In this document: one piece after another, positions 39,072-50,000 of the stretch
How the letters are laid out: each line of letters starts with the position of its first letter
How positions within the stretch are numbered: the stretch's first letter is position 1
Assembly (NCBI RefSeq): GCF_000003815.2
Contig: NC_049985.1
Coordinates: forward strand, 23,501,406 to 23,565,405
Reading direction: 5' to 3'
Length of the DNA stretch: 64,000 bases
DNA from: Branchiostoma floridae
Taxonomy: Eukaryota > Chordata > Leptocardii > Amphioxiformes > Branchiostomatidae
Program-made: the position numbers and the translations under genes
Notes under the pieces: generated by a model
Told to the model about the DNA's origin: nothing
Database searches by the model: none
The model's input: only the letters and a program-made list of their open reading frames with translations

Positions 39072-39936
39072 CTTTGACATCCATAGGAAAACAAAAAGTT
39101 GTAGATTACACAGTAACACTATCACGCCTGAATATAGCCAAGCATTGGTAAAAGAAGGAAAATATAGAATATTATCAGAATAACAGAATGACAGAATAAG
39201 AAGTAATGCCATCGTGATTAGCCGGTCCACAAACCTGGAAAACTCAACTTGTGAATAGATTTTACGTCCATAATTAAAATGTTAGCCACACAATTCAGTT
39301 ATTCAAGCAACTGAGTATAAGTTTAACAACAAAAAGCTTTATTGACATGGCAAAAAGTATAGTGAATTTTGTATGGTCCACAATAAACTAAAATTCAATT
39401 AAAAGAAGAACTGTGATACATGATACATTTTAACTGTGAAATATTAACGATTCAAATTCCCTAACTTCTTAAGCTAATTTCAAAGCAGATATATGATAAT
39501 TCTACAGTAGACCATTTGTAATGGGAACGCAAGTCTGGTTGCCTCGCGAGATCAAATAAAACGATTAAACCACCTTTTCCCGGTAGACTGCAACCCAGAA
39601 TTTCCTGTCCGGCTTGTGAGTGTACCATCCGTGTAGGTCCTGTAGCTCCGACCGGGAATCCAGTACACACTGTCGGTAGTCACACCACAGATATACAAAG
39701 GAAACCAGAAATGAGAGCAGCGGAGGCAAAATAACGGAAAGACCAGGGGAATGCGACAGCGTGTACAAGATGGCGGAAAGGGCGGTCATCGAAAGACAGC
39801 TCTCTGCGTTCAACATCAGACCAAAGGCGTTACGCAGAGTCAGCGTCTCTTGGAATAGTCCGGACAGAATCAGCTCGACAGCCTCCCTAGTGTCGTCATG
39901 TCGGAGTTCTCTTATAACGATGTCCTTCATTTCCAT
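38766..39936 (-). CDS. NAT8-like (camello-type) GNAT N-acetyltransferase, two exons, span
   Basis: The minus-strand model joins 39936-39574 to 39071-38766 in phase 0, giving 222 residues. The family places a membrane-anchored GNAT catalytic domain at the ER membrane and uses acetyl-CoA to acetylate Cys-S-conjugates, Lys or small amines; the substrate here is unknown. Features: VIRELRHDDTREAVELILSG at the N-terminus, two hydrophobic stretches, FWVAVYREK then VIGTVALQ across the splice, and the acetyl-CoA-binding RRRGVGTRM. The length matches vertebrate NAT8 proteins. It is unrelated to the receptor array and lies in the B/C spacer on the opposite strand. Confidence 0.82.
39574..39936 (-). CDS. 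NAT8-like gene exon 1 (N-terminus and membrane segments)
   Basis: The start is MEMKDIVIRELRHDD, chosen because NAT8 proteins begin close to this IRxYxxxD motif; an in-frame ATG 18 codons upstream is possible. Hydrophobic stretches (MTALSAILYTL; GLSVILPPLLSFLVSFVYLW) precede KFWVAVYREK, where the frame meets a GT donor (AAG|GTGGTT). Confidence 0.82.
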
Positions 39937-40431
39937 TATGGTAAATTTTGTTTTTAAATGATAAACAAGGAGCAGGTACTCATGTCTCAAGTCGGCTTGT
40001 CCTATATTTAGAGGGGAGAAAGGAAATGTCTGTCAAAAGACTTAGAATGTCTGTCAAAAGACTTAGAATTACTCATAACACCTATTGTGTCATTATTGGG
40101 TTGGAGGTGTGCTTGTGTGCGTGCATACAAGTATGTGTGGATATGATCTAGTGTTTAACTCTCAGTGTGCGTTTGTGAGTGTGTCTGTGTAAATATGTGC
40201 TAGTTTTTGTGCGTGTATGCAGTCAACGTCTCTTGGAACAGAATCATCTTAAGAACCTGCGGAGAGTATGGTAAGGTGCATTGCTTTAACTTTTTATTTT
40301 TTATTTTGAATGATATAACTTATATTATAAGAAAGGAGTCAGACGAGTACTCTATGTTCTCTTGAAAGTCTGAAAGTCCTTATTTGAAGGGAATAAAGAA
40401 TATGTCTGTCAGAAGACACGGTGTTTGCGTG

Positions 40432-40772
40432 TATGTGTTAATTGTGTGTGTTTGCGTGTATGTGTGCACATGTGTGTGTGTGTACAGGTATATATGTATG
40501 TGTGTGTGTGTGTGTATGTGTATGTATATGTGTGTGTATATGTGCGTCTGATTGTTTAAATGTGTGTATATGTATTTGCGTGTGTGAGGTGTGTGTGTGT
40601 GTGTGTGTGTTTGTGTGTGCAATGCGTGTGTCTATGTAACGTTATGTGTGTGTGTGTGAGAGAGAGAGGCGTGTGTTTTCCTGTGCAAGTGTGTGTGTGT
40701 GTTGTTGCACATGTGTCGATCAATGCTGGTTGTTCTTTGCTGTCACACCCACACGCGAACACTCACAGACAA

Positions 40773-40846
<74 letters not shown>

Positions 40847-40850
40847 GAAG
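40432..40850. repeat. GT microsatellite followed by inverted CA microsatellite
   Basis: A GT/GTAT-rich tract (40432-40715) is followed after about 30 bp by a (CA)n tract (40745-40845) on the same strand, so the two can pair. Frames across it are artefacts. Smaller GT tracts occur at 40100-40200 and 41395-41500. Confidence 0.9.
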
Positions 40851-40859
40851 AGCCTTGGG

Positions 40860-42120
40860 GCCAGACTCGGAGGGTATACGTAGTCCACCCCACTATAGCC
40901 TTATTCCATTCTTCACAAAATGGATTTAAGTACGAAAAATATTAAAGATGTGGGACCAACCTTCCTCTACACATCTTTAGGTCCCTTAAAAACCCTTTCC
41001 TTAAACAGACTACATGATTTGTCTCGTCAAACTAAGCACAAGATAAATCCAGGAAAACGAACCAAAGCCGGCGTCCCAGCAGAGTCATATGTCGGGCGAA
41101 AGCCTTTGAACTCTCACCTTTAAACATTCACCTGTGATACCGGAGCTACAAATCCGACGAGCCGCAAATAGTTTGGGAACCTGATTTTGTATTGCTGGTC
41201 AAATCTTCATGAATATTCTATCAAATACACTGTATTATATGTCATGTTTGGAGTCACAAAGCATTGGAGATATTTTAAAAGTGTGCAACAGTTATCCTGA
41301 CTGCCACCGGTTACCCGGAAGTCGTCTGAGGTCACAGTGTTGAACTGTCAGTCTTGGGCTGAATTTCCGAGTCTGTGTGAGTGATTGTTATGCATGTATG
41401 TATATCTGTTATGTCTTATGTGTGTGTGTTCTTTTTTTTGTGTGTGTGTGTGCGTATGTTTGTTTGTATGTGTGTGTGTGTGTATGCGTGTGTGTGTTGT
41501 AAGTGGACTTGATGTCATGGAAATCCTGATTTCGCGTGATAGGTGTGTTTCACTAGAGCTACACCATGAGTGTTAAAGAACCCAACCCACTTATCGAAAT
41601 TAGTTTGGGTCCTTCCCAATGTGAGTGGTTCAAAACCCCAGTCCTATGGCCGCGCCAGGGGCAATTCCTGTCTGTGTATTGAGGTCACCCTGGTTCATTC
41701 CGAATGGCTGACACTCCAGACCCTTGCGATTTAGCCTCGCCTACATGTAAGCTCCTCGCAATTTAGCCCCTGGATGCGAAGAGAGAGTAGTCGGACCACA
41801 CAAAAACAAAACTAAAACAGTACTTTAAAATCTAAGTATAACTTTATTGCATTGGTAATAAAAAATATATCACACGTCGCAACCCACGAAACCGCACCCC
41901 CCCCCCCACACACACAGATCTTTTTTTTTTTTTTTTTTGCTCTGGGGGTTTGCGAAGCTGTTTCATATTTGATTTGCATTTATAGTATTGTGCAAACAAT
42001 AAGTTCAATTCTATTTGCTCTAGGTGGTTCAACTTTTACTTCTAGCTTTATTTAGTTTTTTGTGGCGCGCGCTGTGATATAAGTAATAGTGCTCTAGCGC
42101 AACGCCACTATGACTTTGTT
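40860..42120. other. Intergenic spacer without recognised gene
   Basis: It contains the inverse copy of the SINE-type long repeat body (about 41575-41790, with gtgagtggttcaaaacccc and tgcgatttagcc) and a C-run followed by a T-run at 41897-41938. No coding exon is supported. Confidence 0.5.
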
Positions 42121-42126
42121 TTGTCC

Positions 42127-42960
42127 ATTGTTACCTTTGCCAAGAAGGTTATATTTTGGGTAGCGTTTGTATGTGGGTGTGGGTGTGTGTTTGTAGTAGA
42201 CCATCATAACTCGAGAACGCCTGGTTGGATTGTATTGATATTCGGTATGTGGGTAGCTGAGACCTGAAAACGATTAGATTTTGAGCCCATTAGCGTCTTG
42301 TTACAGTACTGCAGCGGAACTTCCTGGTTTGATATCTCGAGTTCTGGACATGCTGTGGCTATGAATTCTAAGTAGTAGACAGCTCTTGATGCCGAGAGTA
42401 AGTGGTATAGGTTTAGGCCCCCTAGCGGTTTGTTTTGGAATTGCAAGGCAGGTTTAGTGTCAAACTTTAAAAGGGAATAAGTCAAGAAGGGGTTGACGGA
42501 TTGTTATGATTTCTGGTATGTGCATAGGTAACATGATCCTTTTACTTTTGCAGATTGGAAGCTAATTTGCATAATTAATTGGAAATTGTCTAAACATGCT
42601 CAGTTCAATTATAGGACCATTGCAACATGTGACCTTGTAACTGAGAAAGAGAATAATATTGATATACATATATTATGCAAATTGATTTCCTAATTTGCAT
42701 AGTTAATGAGAAAATGTTATGAAGTCATTTTGTAAATGACGGGATCCGGAACTTGTTACTTGTAGCATTTGGAAGTTATGTACAGATGAACATCGTTGAA
42801 TATTAATTATGCAAATGAGGTCCTAATTTGCATAAATTATCAGAAAAAGTTACAAAAATCTCCTTTCTTAACAGATTTTGTACACGTCTGTTATTTGGTT
42901 GAGGAAATGATCAAGTTATATGATTTATGCAAATGAGAGCCTTATTTGCATAAATAATGA
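42127..42960. repeat. Dispersed repeat copy ('ataactcgagaacgc' family)
   Basis: The sequence from ttgccaagaaggttatattttgggtagcg, through ataactcgagaacgcc, to the octamer-rich end resembles 6780-7500. Several attatgcaaat/atttgcataa pairs are present. It is non-coding. Confidence 0.6.
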
Positions 42961-43359
42961 CAAATACAGCAATTGTAAAAGATCGAACCATTTGGCGAAG
43001 GTATGGGGTCGTGGAACTCTTGTATTTACAATGAAAAGATAGCGTAGAGATAGCTACTCGACGAACACCCACGGTGAACTCGCGGTTGTTATGATTATGA
43101 AAATAATGGTTGATTTCCATGGCCCATGATGATAACCGTTTGCAGGTTACACTGTGGAATCTGCACAAGTAATGAAATAGCGGGAGCGAGCAGTGAAATC
43201 GTGATCCATACGCCAGATGGGTGTGACATATAATTTAATTAATTCCGAAAAATTCAAAATGTCGGCCGTACGGCTGCATTTTGACAAAATTTCATACGGA
43301 CCTCATACCCTTCAGAAAATATAGCCAGACTAATTGCTCGAAAGAAAATGCGTTTTACA

Positions 43360-43980
43360 TGGTGTGTGGCGGTAGGTTGTAACAGTTGAATCGAAATAAA
43401 GAGCTTTGATTGCCACACATCAGCTGTTTGATCACTTCTCTAACTAAAAGCTAATAAAAGCGTTTTCAACATTCTATATCTAGAGATTACGCTATCGGCA
43501 GGACTTTTTTGTTTTTTAACCGTTTTGATAAAGCAGTCGTACCCTGAGTTGAAATTAGCAGGATTAAGATAAATTGAGTTGAAGACAATTCAAGCTCCTG
43601 TAGCATAATGTTGAAAGATTTTTGCGCATTTGGAACCAATTGTGATTTGTACCTACAAGTTGGTTAAAAGAGCACTGCTGCTTTGATGACAATCACTTAG
43701 TAATATACAACCTACGTAATACATGAATAATTAATGAGGTCTTACCTCATTAGTCTAGGTACGTCGTCAATCCTGTGCCTGCAATTCTTTCAAACCGTCG
43801 TCAATCTAAGACAAGCGTTTCACATTTTAGCTTGTGGCTGATTCTATCATTTTTTTATTTCAAAAATTTGTGTTTCACATCATTTTGAAACGCCATTTTC
43901 ATTTATAGACAGTTTATCAGACATTTTTGATTAATTCTTGTCCGAATGCCCAATCTTGGACAAGGTGGGCGTATAACTTG
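43360..43980. promoter_or_regulatory. Conserved 5' flank of gene C
   Basis: The block is homologous to 17010-17985 upstream of gene B. Shared phrases include aaataaagagctttgattgcca and cttacctcattagtctaggtacgtcgtc. It has one copy of the 'tgctgctttgatga' segment that gene B has twice. Promoter function is inferred from position and conservation. Confidence 0.4.
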
Positions 43981-44074
43981 ATGGCGACGAGAAAGACAAG
44001 CACTCAAGGAAGGCCCCTCCCCGCCTTACCGGATTCCAAGCTGCTATCACCTTCACGGCAAGATGTGGATACAG
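43981..44074 (+). CDS. Gene C exon 1: start codon
   Basis: [21 protein letters not shown], ending phase 1 at GTAGGT. It is homologous to gene B exon 1, with two extra N-terminal residues. The basic, Pro-rich start without a signal peptide supports type II topology. Confidence 0.78.
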
Positions 44075-47000
44075 GTAGGTAAAAGTCTACTGATTGAATG
44101 ACAGCAGCAAGAGACTCCATAGGAATTCTAGCGCCTCCATTTGAGGCCTTCCTACAGGTATGCGGGGATCGTAGAATTCGGCAAAAAAATCGGTAAATTG
44201 GCCTGGGGCTAGGGTTCCACGCTAGAGTTCATGTCCCCCCTCACCGGCCGGTTAGTCCCTCTGGTAGCAAAACTATCCTGGCAAATTATTCTACCTACTA
44301 GCAATAGCCAGCGTTGTCGTTCTGGTAGAGACTGGCAATTCCGCAGGGTGGTGACCGTCACAAATGGTCACCTACTGCAAAGTCCTTGATGGTCATCGAT
44401 CTTACCGGATCAAAATGATCAACGAATGAAGCATTGGTCAAATTACCACCCTTGATGAACTTTCAAATGTTTATATGTTTTGTTTATATTTCACAGCAGA
44501 TAGAAATATCGAGGTCCATGAGAACTGTGAAGATCCGAACAGCAAAGTGTGTGGTCATCTACGGCAAACCGGTACCCAGAGGACAGAACTAACCGACATC
44601 AGGACGTACAGCCAACTCCCGGGCCCTGTGACTGCAGGATTCGTTGGCAACCAGAAGTATGGGGCCGGTGCTTTACGACAGGTGGAAATGCAAGGTAAAG
44701 TTACACATTGTCATGACCTTACCAAAGAATATGTGTGTGTTTGGTGTGTGTGTGTATGTGTGTGCGTGTGTACGTGTGTGTGTGTACGTGTGTACGTGTG
44801 TGTGTGCATGTGTGCATGTTTGTGTATATGTCTGTGTGTGTATGTTTGTAGGTGTGTGTTTGTGTGTATGTGTGTCTGTGTGTGCGGACGAAAGCAAAGT
44901 AAACTGAGGGAATATTTTTTAAATGAAACGTTTCACATAAAATCACTGAAACTAGACCAAAGGAATCTAAGGCATTATCTTATACTTCACGGTGTTCTCG
45001 TAACTGCACATATCGTCGAGAGCACGTTATTTGTTCAGAATGTACGATTCTGTACATCGAAACCATAGAACAATATCCTGACACCTATGGGTCCAATGAC
45101 GAGCCAGCTGATGAGAGTCACTATACTGAGGACGAAGATACCAACGATCCACGTCAGGCTAGTCAGCAAAGTGGACAGCTAACTGCAGATCTAGAAGACG
45201 CAGACAGGATGGGCCGTAACGGTGCCCGCCTGTTAGAGAACCCGATGTACGCGGCGGGTGTGTTATCACAGAATGACGGAGGTACGATTCGTTGTTTGTA
45301 TCCTTGTAAAATTTACCGTTTCCGTCACAAAGGAATAAATAGAGCAATTCGTAGACCAAGTGTGTGAGTGTGTGTGTGTGTGTGTGTGCGTGTGTTTGTG
45401 TGTGTATGTGTGTGTGTGTCTTTGTGTACGCGCGCGTGTATAAACAGTACAACTTCTTGTAACATTTACCATTTCTACCGCAAAGGAATGATTAGAGCAA
45501 TTCGATGACTGTATGTGTGTGAGCGCATGTGTAACTTCAGGCATTGTAAACCCTATCCAGACCGGGCTTTTTTGGGATGCCGGGGACGGGGGGGGGGGGG
45601 TATCTTTCTCCCCCTCCCCTTCGTAATTTTCAGACTGCTTGGGTTACGATCACCAAATTTGGAGGGGGATGATGTACTAGTAATTTTTAAATTTTCTGTA
45701 ATTTTGGTATCGTTATGACGTAATATGACGTAATTATGACGTCATAATGACATATTTTGGACTAAAATAATCTCAATATGGTATTTCCGCTATACTTGAA
45801 GGAATCAAACAAAACGATGACTATAAAGGGTACGTTATTGATGTCTAAGTCTGCCAAGTCTTTTGTTGCCAATGAAAATGACACTGACGCCTATATGACG
45901 TCAGAAAATGACTTCATCAGTTCGCCATCTTGGATCGACAAGGTTGAATTTTCTAAAATCCTTTTTTCTACATATAACCCCCAAACCCAATAGAACTGGA
46001 CCAAAAGGTTCAAGTGATTGTATTTCGTAAGAAAATAAATTATTTTGACGGAATTTGAGTAAAAATGACATGTATTTACCGTTGAAAATGACATTGTCCG
46101 CCATCCTGGATTTTGACCCATGACGCCATAAAATTTGCATAAACTATGACTATTTAATTAGATATGTAACTTAGAATCACACAGGATGTTAATGTTATAG
46201 ATAAACAAGTGTGGTCTAGCAATAAAACCATGAAATCCCATATTTCGAACTGAAATTAGTAAATTTGGTAAAAATTCATGTCAGAAACCCGTTTCCTTGG
46301 CAAAACGAAAAATTACAAACTAAACAGTTTTCAACAGATTTGTTGTGAACAGTATTTTAGGAAAAGTCACCAAGTTTCGTCGTCCTAGCACACGCCGTTC
46401 GGCAATTATATGACGTCAAAGTTGGCGCAGCCCCCCCCCCCCCGCCTATTCATACCAGTTGCTATTAATGCCATACAACAGGATCTCTTACTATTGCAGA
46501 TTCAGACTCTTCCTTTGAAAATAGACATCATGTAAATGTATCTAGTAAAGTGCATTGGAATGGACTGTCCGAACAGACAAATCTCTACCACATATTCGCA
46601 CAGCGCAAGTATCGCTCTTGTTTACACGAGCCTTTTTCTGAATTTCAGTCATCTGATATGTGCAGAGGCTATAAAAAACACAAAAAACAAAAGCTACATG
46701 TATTTAGTGAATTCTTTTGAAAAATGAATTGTAAAGTTCTGCATAAGATCACTAAAATCCTTTGTACACCATAAGTCGTAAACAACAATTTCAAGTAATT
46801 GTCTGGAAAGGAATGAAACATTCTGTAATGAGAACTGCTTATCAGATGATTCACTTTTTGTAATCAATCATCAGACAAATTAATTAACAAATTAACAATC
46901 ACTTCTTAACTAAGAAACTAATTCTATTCGGGTAGTTATTAAAGACAATTGATTTAATACTTTTTATTTATTTATTTCATCTTCAAACAGATGGGTAGCC

Positions 47001-50000
47001 CCTACAACAGTGCATACTATTAGTTGATTTCTAGGGGGCTCACCAAACAGACATGTACATAACAGATACAGGACAAAACGTGGTAACAATCAGTCAAACT
47101 TTGAACACCCTGGGACAACATACAGTACAGAAAATATAAAACCAGTGCGTCAAAACATAATCAGTGTCCATACTCAAGTCGAAAACGTTCCAAGGTCAAA
47201 ATCAATATGTCAAGAGATGGGGTGGAGGTCTGAGGTCAAATCATATATCAAATCATAAGTAAGACGAAAATTAATGAAACTGAAATTTACAAAGTATGGA
47301 TAGTATTTCGTAAAATTATAAGAATAGTAAGGCACATCAGAGACAAAGGTGCTTTTCCATACTAAATTCCAATATTACTTGAGGTCAGATATACATATGT
47401 TCTTCAGAGCTGTTTTAAAGCCTTTTAGTGTTGTAATGTTTCTTATGTTGTCTGATAGTTTGTCGTACTGGCTAGTGCCAGTGTATGCAAATGTTTTTTG
47501 TCCTCATGTGGTGGTGTAGCTTGGTGGGTGTAGTTTAGTGGTCTGCCTAGTGTTGTAAGTATGGATACGTGAGTTGAGCTGAAATTTGGCAGATAGGTAT
47601 GTTGGTGCCAAGCCTGTCAGACATTTGAAAACCATAATGCACGTGTGTTCAAATCTCCTATCAGCCAGGTACTTCCAGTTGAGAGTTTGGTGGAGGTTCA
47701 CAGTGCTGATGTCCCGTTGCCTACGTTGTAGCACCACCCTTGCCGCTCCGTTTTGTAGTATTTGTAGTTGCCGTTGTTTGGTGGCCCCACAGGTTCCCCA
47801 GACAGTGTCACAATAGTCGAAAATAGGCAATATCATAGTCTTGTACAACATGTCAGCAATACTGAAAGTCAGGCAGTGTCTGAGGCGTCTAAGTAGTCCA
47901 ATCCTCTGTGACACCTTACTACAAACTTTGTCTATATGTTCATTGAAGGACAGGTAGGAGTCAAGGTACAGACCAAGATATTTGAACGTATGAACTCTTT
48001 CTATGATTTCTTGGTCAATTTCGACTGTCAAAGACTGTGATTGCTTTAACCTGTTAGCAGTGCCAAATAACATCCATCTAGTCTTGGTTACATTTAATGT
48101 TAAACGATTTGTTTGGAACCAAGTGGCCAGACCAGAGAGTTCGTAGTTCAGAATTGACTCAATATGTTTTACATTGTTACTGGGATAGAATATCGCTGTG
48201 TCATCGGCATACAAACATATTTTACATGTGTTAACTACATCAGGTAAATCATTAATAAATAAATTGAAGAGCAACGGGCCCAGTATGGAACCCTGGGGCA
48301 CTCCCAGTGTAACAGGTAAGTATTCTGACCTACAACCATTCAGAGAGACAATTTGTTGTCTCCCCGACAGGTAGTTTCTGAACCAAAGATGCTCCACACC
48401 CTGAATCCCGATCCATGACAGTTTGGTTAATAATAGTCCATGATGTACAGTGTCAAAAGCTTTTTTTAGATCCAAAATACCGCCACACTAGGTTACCCCT
48501 GTTCATGTTATGAAGCACGTAGTCCTTGGCATCCAGTAGTTGTTGTAGAGTGGCCTGTCCTAAAACCAGACTGTTGGGTGGAGAGGATATTGTGTTGATG
48601 CAGGTATTCAACGAGCTGTGTGTGCACCTCTCTTTCAAAGGCATTCATGATGACAGGTAGGACAGATATGGGTCTGTAATTGTTTGGGTCTTCTGTATCC
48701 CCCCTCCCCCCCGCCCCCCGTTATGTATTGGAGTGACCCTTGCCATCTTCCAGTCTGTGGGAATGTGGCCAGAGGAAAGAGACAAATTGAAAATGTGTGT
48801 AAGTGGTTTACTAGGTGCCGCTAGCTTCAGGAGCCTTGCATGTATCCTGTCCAGACCAGTCGCTTTATTATTGTGCAGTCCCCTTAGTTTTTTATACACT
48901 CCCACTTCACTTATTTGCTTGAAGTTGGAGGTAGTTTTTAATTCTTTGTATCTTGCGGGGCACTTAGGGACCGTAGCTTGGTGCTTGAACTTCTCTGCCA
49001 GTTTGTTTCCAACAGTTACAAAGAACTTGTTGAGGCAGTTTGCAATATTCGGAAGGTCCAAGATATGTTTCCCTTCCCAGCGCAGTGATTTGGTAACTGC
49101 TTGGGTCTTTTTAGGTAAAACCTCCTTTATTGTAGCCCACAGTTTTTTTGAGTCTGTCAGGTTTTCTTCCAACTTCTGTTGGCAGTAACTGGCTTTGGCT
49201 AGCCTTACCCTCTTGTTTACATAGTTACGTTTAGCTTTGTAATCCTCCCAATCTTTACTTTCACCTGTTCTGCGTGCCCTGGCCTTCATGTCATCCCTGA
49301 CTTGCATTAGGCTTTTTATGTCGGGTGTGAGCCATTTTGGCTGGGCAGTTTTTGTGCGTTTGGAAATATATGGTGCATGCACATCACTAACTGTGATAAA
49401 CAGAGACTTGAAGACAGACCAAGCCTCCTCAACCTTGGTAGCCTGGAGTACAGAGTCCCAGTTTAGTGCCCTCAGGTCAGTCAGGAAACTGTCTTCCTGA
49501 AAGTTAGTGTATTTACGGGAGGTTACATATTTAGATAGCCCTTTCTTTCTTAACTTCAAATGTCTGAAAATATAATTAATCAATTTTTCTTGGCTATTTA
49601 TTCTAATAATCGATTTTTTTGTTATTCAATATTGGGGATTATAGAAAGCATGATGTACAATTGCATCAAAGTTATGTTAACTGTAACAAAATATACATCT
49701 ATTTCCGAATAACATTTTCACATACACGCCATGTTTTGAGGTCCATTTTAGTGACGTCTCCAAATGTAACATTCGGGTACTGTTTATATGCAAATCTGCT
49801 TTATGACGCAGGACCTTCCTCAAGTTCATTCAGAGAGGAAGAAACCAAAGAAGAATCTCCTGGTACCGAGGAGTTCCATGCATATGAGAATCCTGACAAC
49901 GACGGATACCACTACATTGACGATGATGAAATCACCAACCCACGACAGGCTAGTCAACAACATGGTGGACAGCCAACTGCAGAAGATACAGACGAGACGG

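Larger units (their letters stand above)
46956..49535 (-). mobile_element. 5'-truncated non-LTR retrotransposon (LINE, CR1/Jockey-like)
   Basis: The minus strand encodes the ORF2 pre-RT and reverse transcriptase regions, with a 3' tail of TAAA-like repeats (about 46960-46980 on +). The endonuclease is missing, so it is 5'-truncated. Comparison with the unoccupied intron of gene B (about 21490-21525) brackets the insertion. It is antisense to gene C in the intron between exons 3 and 4. Frameshifts make it inactive. Confidence 0.9.

Noticed and set aside
39072-39230. N-terminal hydrophobic extension of the NAT8-like exon 2 frame
   Set aside because: Read as intron, because exon 1 and exon 2 join at YREK/VIGTV exactly as in NAT8 proteins and a splice acceptor is present at the junction.
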